This document shows positions 17,050 through 26,155 of a stretch of DNA of 64,000 bases, piece by piece; positions within the stretch are counted from its first letter, which is position 1, and each line of letters starts with the position of its first letter. The notes beneath the pieces are model-generated. The model was not told the origin of the DNA. It saw only the letters and a list, made by a program, of their open reading frames with translations, and did no database searches. Made by a program: the position numbers and the translations under genes. This DNA is from Aquimarina megaterium XH134. Its GTDB lineage: Bacteria > Bacteroidota > Bacteroidia > Flavobacteriales > Flavobacteriaceae. The stretch is taken from positions 62,001 to 126,000 of the forward strand of contig NZ_JACB01000032.1 in assembly GCF_000520975.1 (NCBI RefSeq), given 5' to 3'.

Positions 17050-17817
17050 TTAATTAGATACGCTAGTTGCAGTAAACATAGCGCTTATATTTTCTGCAAT
17101 TTTTGGCGCAAACTCTGCATCTACCTGAATACTATTTTTTACTTCTAGTGAATGTGTATTTGTACCATCAAATATCTTTGCAATATCTACATTAATTGCT
17201 ATTTCTGGTGATTTTGATTCTTCAATAGTTAATGTGCTGGGTAATTCGATTGTGATTTCCTTATAATTGTCTAAAGTAGTACCATGGCTTCCAACATGAA
17301 TTAAAAAATCCATATTAGCGCCACCATTTACGGTATATGTTCCTTCAAATTTAAGGAATTTATATCCAGCAGACCAACTCCATAACATTCCGCTTTCTTC
17401 TGCTGTAGGAATAAAGTTCGCCATTCCGTTAAGTGGATATTTTGATTGGTCGACCCCAAAACCAAACTTGATTTTAGTATATTCTCCTGCACTAATATCG
17501 GCAAGGCTCACTTTTTTGCTTTCTAAAACTTCTTCGTTAATTAAGAAATAACTTCGATCTACAGGATATACAAATTCTTGGCCATTAGCTTTAATTAAAA
17601 CAATATTGCTTATAATATATTTTAATTCTGAAATGGTATAGACTTCATTACTTGCGTTGGTATAGGAATCTGTAGTTAATTCGATGCCATTATTATTGAT
17701 TGTGTTTTTAAAATCAAGGATAGCATTTCCGAAAGTATTTGTTGCTCCGTCATCATCATTTTTACAGGAGGATACAATTACTAATGTTGCTATGAGGATA
17801 TATATGATGTTTTTCAT
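17050..17817 (-). CDS. MbnP-family copper-binding-type lipoprotein
   Basis: A 255-residue lipoprotein with lipobox VSSC (Cys18). The body is beta-rich and carries family-like segments YTISELKYIISNIVL, YFLINEE and, most tellingly, SGMLWSWSAGYKFLKFEG with Trp146 and Trp148 plus the W-x-x-GY-x-F-x-x-EG pattern, then FLIHVGSHG with a possible copper-ligand His. MbnP proteins bind copper after Trp-to-kynurenine conversion by MbnH. No methanobactin genes are seen, as is common for MbnPH pairs outside methanotrophs. It is adjacent to the MbnH-like gene (9 bp) and to a repeat lipoprotein (5 bp), so clearly one transcript. A role in copper handling is inference. Confidence 0.85.
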   Translation of the reverse strand: MKNIIYILIATLVIVSSCKNDDDGATNTFGNAILDFKNTINNNGIELTTDSYTNASNEVYTISELKYIISNIVLIKANGQEFVYPVDRSYFLINEEVLESKKVSLADISAGEYTKIKFGFGVDQSKYPLNGMANFIPTAEESGMLWSWSAGYKFLKFEGTYTVNGGANMDFLIHVGSHGTTLDNYKEITIELPSTLTIEESKSPEIAINVDIAKIFDGTNTHSLEVKNSIQVDAEFAPKIAENISAMFTATSVSN

Positions 17818-17822
17818 TGTGT

Positions 17823-19187
17823 TTATTTATATTTAATTATTAGTACGTCTTTAGATCCCTTATTGGCGGGGATATCAAAGTCGTTACTTTCAGAGTTGCC
17901 TACAACAATTACTTTTTTGTCGCTTGTTTCTATGCAGCCTTCTCCAAATTCTGCTTGGCTACCACCACTAGTTAGTTTCCATTGAACTTCTCCATTAGTA
18001 GTTATGATCATGCTCCAGACATCACTTTGTCCTTTATTTTGTGCAACATCAATATCATTGCTTCTAGAGTTACCTGTAATAACAAAACCACCGTTTTGCA
18101 TTTTGGCAATAGCTCTACCGGTATCAAAGGCTGTACCGCCCAATGATTTTTCCCAAAGTAGATTACCATTACCATCAATTTGTATCAACCAAAGATCGGC
18201 ATTTCCGTTGGCACTAGAAATATCGCCATCTGCACTTCTGGAATCTCCTACAATAAGAAATTTTCCATCACCAGTAGCTGCAATGGCATATCCTACATCA
18301 ATTTCTGATCCGCCAAATGATTTTTGCCATAACTTGGTACCTTCTTTATTAATTTTTACAGCCCAAAAATCATAACTTCCTTTACTATTAGTAATGTCAA
18401 AATCAACACTTTCTGATGAACCAATCATTATAAAGCCGTCGTCTTGAGTTTGTACCACATCGTAACTACGATCATTATTGGTGCCGCCAAAAAAACGCCG
18501 CCACTCTTTTTCTCCAGCAGAATTAAGTTTGATACCCCAGAATTCTCCAACTCCATGTTTTGAAAAACCACTTTTGTTGTCATTGCCTTCTCCACCACTA
18601 GCGGTTACATCTAGAAAACCTGTAATGAAATACCCGCCATCACGAGTTTGTACAACAGAAAAGGCTCTGTCTATTCCGGGAAACCCAAAACTTTTTTCCC
18701 ATTGAATACCTCCAGAGGCATCTGTTTTTACAATCCAATAATCTTGTAATCCGGCATTTGTACTTACATCTTCATCTGCACTTCTGCTATATCCTACCAA
18801 TGCATATCCACCATCTGTAGTTTGAATGATTTTTTCTCCTCTTTCATCTCCAGAACCTCCATAAGTTTTACTCCATGAAATTTCTCCTTCTTTGGTTATT
18901 TTAAGTAACCAATAGTCACTATCAGGAGCGGTTTTATCGGTAATATCTCCGTCAATGCTTTGGGTATATCCGGCTATTGCATAACCCCCATCAGTAGTTT
19001 CGACTACTGATAGGGCATTATCTTCATTACTTCCTCCAAACGTTTTTACCCAGTCTATTTCACCTAAAAATCCTTCTAAAGGAGGAACGGGTGTCACATT
19101 ATCTTCATCATCGCTACCACAAGCAATCAAAGTTAATGTTGTAATACAGATGATAAGTATATTGAATAAGAATTTAGAGCGGTTCAT
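17823..19187 (-). CDS. Lipoprotein with W-K-FGG / DGGY propeller-like repeats
   Basis: A 454-residue lipoprotein (lipobox LIAC, Cys23) made of about seven repeats of roughly 50-58 residues. Each reads like W-x-K-x-FGGS-x-x-D-x-x-x-x-x-x-x-T-x-DGGY-x-x-x-G-x-S-x-S-x-D-x-D, followed by a D-x-W-x-x-K segment. This pattern suggests a beta-propeller. Similar proteins are common in Bacteroidota, often unnamed. The repeats resemble those of the lipoprotein at 53505-55127. It ends without a T9SS sorting domain. It is tightly packed with the MbnP-like gene (5-bp gap) and the anchor-B gene (22 bp), pointing to a shared surface function. No catalytic motif is evident. Confidence 0.8.
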   Translation of the reverse strand: MNRSKFLFNILIICITTLTLIACGSDDEDNVTPVPPLEGFLGEIDWVKTFGGSNEDNALSVVETTDGGYAIAGYTQSIDGDITDKTAPDSDYWLLKITKEGEISWSKTYGGSGDERGEKIIQTTDGGYALVGYSRSADEDVSTNAGLQDYWIVKTDASGGIQWEKSFGFPGIDRAFSVVQTRDGGYFITGFLDVTASGGEGNDNKSGFSKHGVGEFWGIKLNSAGEKEWRRFFGGTNNDRSYDVVQTQDDGFIMIGSSESVDFDITNSKGSYDFWAVKINKEGTKLWQKSFGGSEIDVGYAIAATGDGKFLIVGDSRSADGDISSANGNADLWLIQIDGNGNLLWEKSLGGTAFDTGRAIAKMQNGGFVITGNSRSNDIDVAQNKGQSDVWSMIITTNGEVQWKLTSGGSQAEFGEGCIETSDKKVIVVGNSESNDFDIPANKGSKDVLIIKYK

Positions 19188-19209
19188 TTGTTAGTATATT
19201 TTATAGACA

Positions 19210-21912
19210 TTATTTTTTCACAAAACGCTTGGTAGTAGTACCTTGGTTTTTGGTGGTAACTTGTAAAAAATAAACTCCTGTTTTCAAATTAGAAACATCA
19301 ATAGTATTTTTAACGGTTCCTTTGCCTACTAATTGCCCTATAAAATTTTTGATTTCAAAATTTGAAGTCTCATTAGCAGCATTTTTATCGCCCATAAATA
19401 CATTCATGATTGACCCTTGAACTGGATTTGGAAAGATCGAAAAAGAGATGTCTTCTGTTGAAATCAAAGATGAATTAGTAGCAACACTTGTTGTAAGAGC
19501 AATATTATCAATGGCGATATCGGCTTGCCAGGTAGATCCTGTGACTCTGTTAAATCTTAGTCTTAGAGCCTCACCAATATATTGAGAAAGATCTAGATTA
19601 ATGGTGTTCCAGGAATTTCCTTGATTGCCTGTTTTACTCCAAATACTTGTCCATGAAGCACCATCATTTGTTGATGCCTCAACCGCTATACTTCCCATAT
19701 CAGATGCACCAAACATATGGTATGTAAATGTAAATGCAGGAGAAGCAGTACCACTTAGGTCAAAACAAGGAGATGTTAGTATTGCTCGCTTATTAGGAAA
19801 TCCTGTTCCATTTCCCGAAGCCTCTACATAGACATAATATGTTCCTTGATTTGCGCTTGATGGTCCTGTATTTCTTGATGGAGTTCCATTAGCATCTACG
19901 GTCCAATTGATATCATCTGATGATGATTGTGTCCACAAGCCTAAAGTATTTTCAAAACTTTCATTATATGGAAATGATGATACTCCACCAGCACATACAT
20001 CACCACTACCTTCGGTAATAGTAACTGTGTAATCTTCAACCTCACCATATTGGAACGATTCACAAGATGTAGGAACACCATTATATTTCATAGAGACACG
20101 CATTCTGGTTGATACTGCAGAAACACTAGATGGGATTGAAAACGTTCCGCTAACCGGGGTAGTTCTCGTTGCATTCTGTGACCATACTTGTTCTCCAGAA
20201 TCTGCAAAATCACCATCTTGATTAAAGTCGATCCATACACTATACCCTTCACTGTATACTGTACCCGACCATGTTGGAGTGATCGTAATCGTATGTGATG
20301 TGCCTTTTGCAAGATTAGTGGATATAGAGGTGTGGTCTGCATAACCACCACTAGATGCACCAGACGTATTATTTATACTTCCGATAGATACATTACTAAT
20401 GTATTCATCAGAAACACTATTTCCATTAGAATTACAATAATTCACTTGCACATCTGTAGTTGTGAAATTAACAGAACTGCTGTAGTTAGATGAAGTCCCG
20501 TCCTGACATTTACTTCTTACTTGTGCTTCGTAAGATGTGGTGGCAGACAAGCCAGTTATAGTATTAGACGTTCCATTTACAGCTGTAGTTGTCCAGGAAG
20601 AAGTCCCGGTCTGACGATATCTTAAATCATAAGTAGCATTGGCAACACTTGTCCAATTAATAGTAGCAGAAGTTGCATTTATATTAGAAGATCCAACACC
20701 GGTAGGAACAGTTGCCTGGCATACCGCAGGTGCACTTTTTCGTATTAAAAAAAAACCTCCTTCGATATCACTTAGAACAATGTTTCCGCTATTAAAATAT
20801 GGATATACGTTCCATACTCCATTAAAGGCAGCTCCATTACTAGAGGTATAGGTATCAAAAGATCCTATTTCGGTCATATTCTTATTTCCTATATCAGAAA
20901 TATCAATAACTCTAATACCTGCACGATAATTGGCTAGATAAAACTTATTTCCTTTTACATAGCCATTATGGTCAATTGCTGCTGTAGGACCTGTATAAGT
21001 CATATGTTCTTTTGGGTTGTCTAGATCCAGAAAATCAAAGATTATGGTTCTGGTATTAAATCCAACTCCTTGCTCATCGGTTTCGTCACCTAATATAAAA
21101 TATCTCATGTCTTCTGTAAACCAACCTTGATGTGTGTATCCAACATCAGAGTATTTAATGGTTGAAATAGTAACAGGGTTTGCTTTATCTGTAATGTCTG
21201 CAATCACAACTTCTATCTCGTTACTACCGATTAGTATTTCTTTACCCGAATAATTACTATCAGGACCATTATAGGTTACTACCTGCGCATCATGTGTGTA
21301 TGCGCGTTGTCCACCAGATAGAAACCCTCCGGCATTGGTCGGGTTTTTTGGATCTTGGATGTTAATAAAAAGAGGGCCTCCTTTATAAGGGCCAGAACTT
21401 CTTTGAGCACCTACAACATAAGCATACCCAGAATCTTCATTGATTACAATGTTGTGAGCATTACCGAATTCTGTATACCTTTTATCTGCGGTAAAATTTT
21501 GAGGAGGATTTGCTACGTTACGTAATCTTGTAAGATCAAAAACCTGCATTCCATGATTAGCAGCTTCACTTACTATAAAAGCATGATTTTTATACACTTT
21601 TACATCTCTCCAATCACTGTTAGAGGTAGCTGTTGGTAATTTACCAAGATAAACGGGATTAGTTGGATTCGAAATATCAATAAATGCGGTTCCGTTATTT
21701 AAACCAATAATTGCATATTCATTACCATTTTGTGGATCTGTCCATCCCCAGCTATCATTACCGGCTCCGGCACTCATTTGAGATAGTGTGATGTGAGACA
21801 TTAAATCGTAATCGTTACAAGGGTAAGAACCTGCCAGCCCGTTTTGACAAGGGGTCTGACCATAAGAGAATACTACTGATAATATCAGTAGAAGAGTAGT
21901 TAGATTTTTCAT
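19210..21912 (-). CDS. Choice-of-anchor B protein with T9SS sorting domain
   Basis: A 900-residue secreted protein. Residues 1-18 are a signal peptide; about 25-395 form a choice-of-anchor B (LVIVD-type propeller) domain with DSWGWTDPQNGNEYAIIG, VSEAANHGMQVFDL, YTHQGWFTEDMRYFILGDE and AIDHNGYVKG. An FN3 domain follows (398-487), then a GEVED domain (493-632, WIDFNQDGDFADSGE and YGEVEDYTV), a MAM/jelly-roll-like region (645-805) and a T9SS type A tail (FSIFPNPVQG to the end). It should be exported by T9SS to the cell surface. Its N-terminal half is nearly the same as the lipoprotein at 22187-23437, a clear duplication. It lies upstream of the MbnPH genes; its link to copper is only contextual. 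Confidence 0.9.
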   Translation of the reverse strand: MKNLTTLLLILSVVFSYGQTPCQNGLAGSYPCNDYDLMSHITLSQMSAGAGNDSWGWTDPQNGNEYAIIGLNNGTAFIDISNPTNPVYLGKLPTATSNSDWRDVKVYKNHAFIVSEAANHGMQVFDLTRLRNVANPPQNFTADKRYTEFGNAHNIVINEDSGYAYVVGAQRSSGPYKGGPLFINIQDPKNPTNAGGFLSGGQRAYTHDAQVVTYNGPDSNYSGKEILIGSNEIEVVIADITDKANPVTISTIKYSDVGYTHQGWFTEDMRYFILGDETDEQGVGFNTRTIIFDFLDLDNPKEHMTYTGPTAAIDHNGYVKGNKFYLANYRAGIRVIDISDIGNKNMTEIGSFDTYTSSNGAAFNGVWNVYPYFNSGNIVLSDIEGGFFLIRKSAPAVCQATVPTGVGSSNINATSATINWTSVANATYDLRYRQTGTSSWTTTAVNGTSNTITGLSATTSYEAQVRSKCQDGTSSNYSSSVNFTTTDVQVNYCNSNGNSVSDEYISNVSIGSINNTSGASSGGYADHTSISTNLAKGTSHTITITPTWSGTVYSEGYSVWIDFNQDGDFADSGEQVWSQNATRTTPVSGTFSIPSSVSAVSTRMRVSMKYNGVPTSCESFQYGEVEDYTVTITEGSGDVCAGGVSSFPYNESFENTLGLWTQSSSDDINWTVDANGTPSRNTGPSSANQGTYYVYVEASGNGTGFPNKRAILTSPCFDLSGTASPAFTFTYHMFGASDMGSIAVEASTNDGASWTSIWSKTGNQGNSWNTINLDLSQYIGEALRLRFNRVTGSTWQADIAIDNIALTTSVATNSSLISTEDISFSIFPNPVQGSIMNVFMGDKNAANETSNFEIKNFIGQLVGKGTVKNTIDVSNLKTGVYFLQVTTKNQGTTTKRFVKK

Positions 21913-22186
21913 TGAGTTTGTGGTTTAAGAGTTAATTAGAAACTGAAGTTTATGTCATATGCTAATAGTTTAGTTTTTAAATAATTAACTAATTTATCGA
22001 TTTTATGTGTAGGTATTTGTGAATTTTATATACAGTTTGCATTCTTTTAACTGTTTTTAACATTTTTTCACATAATTATGAGTTAAAAAATGAGAAATTG
22101 TATTAAAGTGACATGCATTTTTCAATTTTAAGCAAAATCCAGAAAGATTATTTAAAGATCTCGACTGGGATCATATTTTAATATAT

Positions 22187-23437
22187 TTATGGAGTACTTT
22201 TTCGAATCAACAAAAACCCTCCTTGGATATCACTAATTACAATATTTCCACTTTCAAAATAAGGGTATACATTCCATACACCATTAAAGCTTGCACTATC
22301 ACTTGATGGGAAAGTATCAAAAAAGCCTATTTCTGTCATATTTTTATTTCCGATATCAGAAATATCAAGTATTCTAACTCCAGCTCTATAATTTGCCAGA
22401 TAAAATAGATTTCCTTTTACATATCCATTATGATCTATAGCTGTAGTAGGACCAGTATAATTCATATGAAACTTAGGATTATCAAGATCTTCAAAATCAA
22501 AAATTATAGTTCTGGTATTAAACCCAACTCCTTGTTCGTCGGTTTCGTCTCCTAATATAAAATATCTCATATCTTCTGTAAACCATCCTTGATGAGTATA
22601 CCCCACATCTGTATATTTAATAGTAGATATAGTAATAGGATTGTTTTTATCTGTAATATCTGCGATTACAACTTCTATCTCATTACTACCAATTAATATT
22701 TCTTTACCTGTATAATCGGTGTCGGGTCCTTGATAATTAATTGCTTGCGCATCATGACTATAGGCCCTGTCTCCTGTAGAAAGAAACCCTCCTGCGGCAA
22801 TTGGATTTTTAGGATCTTGTATATTAATGAATACAGGACCTCCTCGATACGTTCCGGATCTACTTGTTCCTACTGCATATGCAAATCCAGAGTCTTCGTT
22901 AATAACAATATTATGTGCACTTCCAAAATCAGTAAAATGTACATCTGCATTAAAAGTTTGAGGAGGATTTGTTACATTTCGCAGCCTTGTAAGATCGAAA
23001 ACCTGCATTCCATGATTAGTAGCTTCACTTACAATAAAAGCGTGATTTTGATACACTTTTACATCTCTCCAAGGACTATTTACAGTTGCGGTTGGTAGTT
23101 TGCCTAAATAGATTGGACTATTAGGTGTAGAAATATCTATGAAAGCTGTACCGTTGTCTAGTCCTATCAAAGCATATTCTTTACCGCTTTGTGAGTCTGT
23201 CCATCCCCAACTATCATTACCTGCACCTGCAGACATTTCTGTGAGTGATATTCTAGTGATCAGATCATATCCGCTACAAGGATAAAACCCGCCGGCAAGG
23301 CCATTTTCACAGGGGCCAGATTTAACATCATTTGTAGCAACAGAAGGATTATTAAAAACGTCATTACCATTATCGTCACCACTACAACCTATAAGAGTTG
23401 TAAATAATAACAAATTGCACATAAAATACCTTTTCAT
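22187..23437 (-). CDS. Choice-of-anchor B lipoprotein
   Basis: A 416-residue lipoprotein (lipobox LIGC, Cys18) consisting of a short linker and one choice-of-anchor B domain. It repeats the motifs of the neighbour at 19210 almost word for word (DSWGWTDSQSGKEYALIG, VSEATNHGMQVFDL, YTHQGWFTEDMRYFILGDE, AIDHNGYVKG). The difference is the anchor: this copy is held by a lipid, the other by T9SS. That matches the family name, in which the same domain appears with different surface anchors. It is the first gene of the leftward group; a 274-bp spacer separates it from the second copy, so the second may have its own promoter. Biochemical role unknown. Confidence 0.9.
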   Translation of the reverse strand: MKRYFMCNLLLFTTLIGCSGDDNGNDVFNNPSVATNDVKSGPCENGLAGGFYPCSGYDLITRISLTEMSAGAGNDSWGWTDSQSGKEYALIGLDNGTAFIDISTPNSPIYLGKLPTATVNSPWRDVKVYQNHAFIVSEATNHGMQVFDLTRLRNVTNPPQTFNADVHFTDFGSAHNIVINEDSGFAYAVGTSRSGTYRGGPVFINIQDPKNPIAAGGFLSTGDRAYSHDAQAINYQGPDTDYTGKEILIGSNEIEVVIADITDKNNPITISTIKYTDVGYTHQGWFTEDMRYFILGDETDEQGVGFNTRTIIFDFEDLDNPKFHMNYTGPTTAIDHNGYVKGNLFYLANYRAGVRILDISDIGNKNMTEIGFFDTFPSSDSASFNGVWNVYPYFESGNIVISDIQGGFLLIRKSTP

Positions 23438-23554
23438 ATTGTTTTCAATTTTAATAAATGTACTAAACTTTTTTGAGTATTGTTTTAATATCCCAAAGCC
23501 ATAAGACTTCTACATTAGGTTTAGAAGGCTGAAAAATCAGAAGTTTTTTATGAA

Positions 23555-23581
23555 TTGAAATCACTTTGTTACCTACCTTTG
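23555..23581 (+). promoter_or_regulatory. Promoter of thiL, nearly leaderless
   Basis: TTG (23555-23557), a 16-bp spacer and TACCTTTG (23574-23581) match the Bacteroidota promoter pattern. The ATG begins only 4 bp after the -7 box, so the mRNA would be leaderless or nearly so. Confidence 0.55.
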
Positions 23582-23585
23582 CAAA

Positions 23586-24632
23586 ATGATTGAAGACAAG
23601 AATACACCAAGAACACAACTATCTGAATTAGGAGAATTTGGACTTATTAACCATTTGACCAAGAATTTTGATATCAACCAAAAAACAACTTCTCTTGGAA
23701 TTGGGGACGATGCAGCAGTTTTGGATTTTGAAAATAAAAAGTGCGTATTAACAACAGATTTATTGGTAGAAGGAGTACATTTTGATTTGTCATATGTGCC
23801 ATTAAAGCATTTAGGGTATAAAGCTGTAATAGTAAACCTTTCTGATGTCTATGCTATGAATGCAACAGCATCACAAATCACGGTTTCTATTGCGGTATCA
23901 AACAGATTTCCTTTGGAAGCATTAGAAGAATTATATGCAGGGATTGAAACTGCAGCAAAGATTTATAATGTGGATGTAGTAGGAGGAGATACGACTTCTT
24001 CAACAACAGGACTACTTATTAGTATTACAGCTGTTGGATACGCAAATGAAGAAGATTTGGTATATCGTAGTGGAGCTAAGGAAAATGACCTTTTGGTTGT
24101 GACCGGTGATTTGGGAGCAGCATATTTGGGACTTCAGGTATTAGAGCGAGAGAAACAAGTTTATGAGGTTAATCCTAATTCGCAACCAGACTTGGATCAA
24201 TATACTTATATCATTGAGAGGCAACTTAAACCAGAAGCACGAAAAGACATATCAGAACTTCTTAAAGCATTAGATGTAAAACCAACAAGTATGATTGATA
24301 TAAGTGATGGATTGTCTTCAGAAGTAATACATCTTTGTTCTCAATCTAAAGTTGGCGTAAATTTATATGAGGAAAAAATTCCATTAGATCCTACAGTTAT
24401 ATCTACATGCGAAGAATTTAAAATGAATAGTACAACAGTAGCACTAAATGGCGGTGAGGATTATGAATTATTATTTACCATAAAACAAGAAGATTATCCT
24501 AAAATAAAAGCAAATCCCAGTCTTACAGTTATAGGTCATATAACAGATGAGAAAAGTGGAATTGGATTAGTGACCAGAGCAAACGAAAAGATAGCAATAC
24601 AAGCCCAGGGTTGGAATCCGATTGAGGAATAA
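23586..24632 (+). CDS. thiL: Thiamine-monophosphate kinase
   Basis: A 348-residue ThiL of normal length. Motifs: TSLGIGDDAAVL and TTDLLVEGVHFDLSYVP (ATP and Mg binding), GGDTTSSTTGL, MIDISDGLSSEVIHLC and NGGEDYELLFTI near the C terminus. ThiL phosphorylates thiamine monophosphate to thiamine diphosphate with ATP, the last step of the cofactor pathway, in the cytoplasm. It stands alone here, with no other thiamine genes and no THI-box seen upstream. It converges with the zinc-ribbon gene at 24640, leaving only 7 bp between stops. Confidence 0.96.
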   Translation: MIEDKNTPRTQLSELGEFGLINHLTKNFDINQKTTSLGIGDDAAVLDFENKKCVLTTDLLVEGVHFDLSYVPLKHLGYKAVIVNLSDVYAMNATASQITVSIAVSNRFPLEALEELYAGIETAAKIYNVDVVGGDTTSSTTGLLISITAVGYANEEDLVYRSGAKENDLLVVTGDLGAAYLGLQVLEREKQVYEVNPNSQPDLDQYTYIIERQLKPEARKDISELLKALDVKPTSMIDISDGLSSEVIHLCSQSKVGVNLYEEKIPLDPTVISTCEEFKMNSTTVALNGGEDYELLFTIKQEDYPKIKANPSLTVIGHITDEKSGIGLVTRANEKIAIQAQGWNPIEE

Positions 24633-24639
24633 TTAATAA

Positions 24640-24909
24640 TTACGAAGCTGCCTGAAATGGAGTATCACGATTAGTTCTTGCCTGTTTCTTAGCGTGTACA
24701 GAGGCCAAAGCATTATTAATTTCTTTTAACTTAGGCGTCATTGCTTCTAATCGTCCTCTACTATTAGTAGTGGCTTGTTCACCACAGTGTGAACAGGTAT
24801 ATTCTTTAATGTGATGAGTAACATTTTTAGAAAGAAGATAGTCATGGCCAAATAGAGAACAGTAAATTTTTGAAAAAGAAAATGCGGAGGTTGGGGTAGT
24901 TTTTTTCAT
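24640..24909 (-). CDS. Small zinc-ribbon-like protein
   Basis: An 89-residue basic protein without signal or membrane segment. Residues 17-45 hold YCSLFGHDYLLSK and EYTCSHCGEQ, a Cys-x2-Cys knuckle preceded by Cys and His residues. This resembles a small metal-binding ribbon of the kind annotated as hypothetical in Flavobacteriaceae. The rest is a Lys/Arg-rich helical tail. It may bind nucleic acid, but that is a guess. A long inverted repeat (25029-25092) lies about 120-180 bp upstream of its start, possibly in its leader. Confidence 0.7.
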   Translation of the reverse strand: MKKTTPTSAFSFSKIYCSLFGHDYLLSKNVTHHIKEYTCSHCGEQATTNSRGRLEAMTPKLKEINNALASVHAKKQARTNRDTPFQAAS

Positions 24910-25028
24910 TATTCTTAGGGGGTTAAAAATTCATGGAAAAGGGTTATTGGTTCATTATCAATACAATAATAATATTTTTTTTATTATTATCCGCATTTTT
25001 GTAAGAAAAAATCGCCATAAATCATTGA

Positions 25029-25092
25029 TTTTTAGATAAAATACTTCTTTTATAGTGTTTTTTGACCCAAAAAGAAGTATTTCGTCTAAAAA
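25029..25092. repeat. Long imperfect inverted repeat
   Basis: Arms of 23 bp (25029-25051 and 25070-25092) match at 21 positions, with an 18-nt loop. Each arm contains AAATACTTCTTTT or its complement. It lies between the alpha/beta hydrolase stop (25157, minus) and the zinc-ribbon start. It lacks a clean T run directly after the stem on the minus strand, so it may be a leader structure or an isolated palindromic element rather than a plain terminator. Confidence 0.6.
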
Positions 25093-25156
25093 AAATATGA
25101 AATCACCTACCTTTTGGAGAAATCAAAAATAAGTTTATTATCTTCTAAGTTTTGTG

Positions 25157-25936
25157 TTAAAAAGAGCTTAGAAACTGGTGAAGTTCTGCAATATATTCGT
25201 CTTTATTCTCCAAGTATGACATATGGCCACCATCAAAACTAACAAGATTGATATTACATTGTTTCGATTCTTTAATACTTTGGTCATATAGTAAAATAGG
25301 ATCTTTGGTTCCGGCAAAGATGATTTTTGGCTTATTAAAACTGGATAGAAGAGATGTGTGATCTTTTCTTACTTTCATTCCTTCTAAACCAGAAATAATT
25401 CCTTGTAAAGAAATCTTTGAGGCTTGATCTTTGATCATACTTATTCTGTCTGCAAATCGCAATCGATTTCCTTCAGCAAAAAGATTTGCAATTGCCATGC
25501 TAGTATATGCGTCGGGATTATTCTTGACTATCTCAATAGCTCTACTGCGATTTTGTTTTCTCTCTATACTATCAGGAAACGAAGTAGAATTTAACAATGC
25601 TAATCCCGAAACTATATTTGGAAAAAGATCTATACAGGCTAGAGCTACATAGCCACCCATAGAATGACCTACAAAAGAAGCCTTAGAGATATTTAGGTTA
25701 TCTAAAACAACTTTGACTGCTTGTGCCATATCCTCCATAGTATGTATATACCCCATACATTCGGTAAGACCGTGACCTAAAAGATCGATAGAAACGCAAT
25801 GATATGTACTTGATATATGATCGATGGTTTCTTCCCACATGGTAGAATTTTCTAAAAATCCATGCAAAAAGACTACAGGAGTACCTTTTCCCGAAGTATT
25901 ATAATTTACTTTGATCCCTTTATACGTTATTATCAT
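25157..25936 (-). CDS. Alpha/beta hydrolase
   Basis: A 259-residue alpha/beta hydrolase-fold enzyme. The start is taken at ATG 25936 (MIITYKGIKV), since the longer frame begins at a TTG with a poor leader. Motifs: VVFLHGFLENSTMW (oxyanion-hole HG), FVGHSMGGYVAL with nucleophile Ser in GHSMG, FAGTKDPIL with the likely catalytic Asp, and FDGGHMSYLE with the catalytic His. The set fits esterase/lipase or MenH-like enzymes; the substrate is not predictable. It is cytoplasmic and apparently monocistronic. Confidence 0.9.
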   Translation of the reverse strand: MIITYKGIKVNYNTSGKGTPVVFLHGFLENSTMWEETIDHISSTYHCVSIDLLGHGLTECMGYIHTMEDMAQAVKVVLDNLNISKASFVGHSMGGYVALACIDLFPNIVSGLALLNSTSFPDSIERKQNRSRAIEIVKNNPDAYTSMAIANLFAEGNRLRFADRISMIKDQASKISLQGIISGLEGMKVRKDHTSLLSSFNKPKIIFAGTKDPILLYDQSIKESKQCNINLVSFDGGHMSYLENKDEYIAELHQFLSSF

Positions 25937-26155
25937 TTTACTTTTTAATTTAAAGAGCAAAGAAACTAGAAACAATACTCTTTTAAAATGTAAATAAATA
26001 TTTTTTTATGAATGCACTAAGTTTTTGGCTACAGTTATATATTAATTTTTAACTCGTTATTGCTTTTATATTTACAAATACTATTACGATTATTTTGTAT
26101 GCTTATTATGGTTTCATTATTATTGCTTATTAAAGGGACATAAATACCTAACCAA

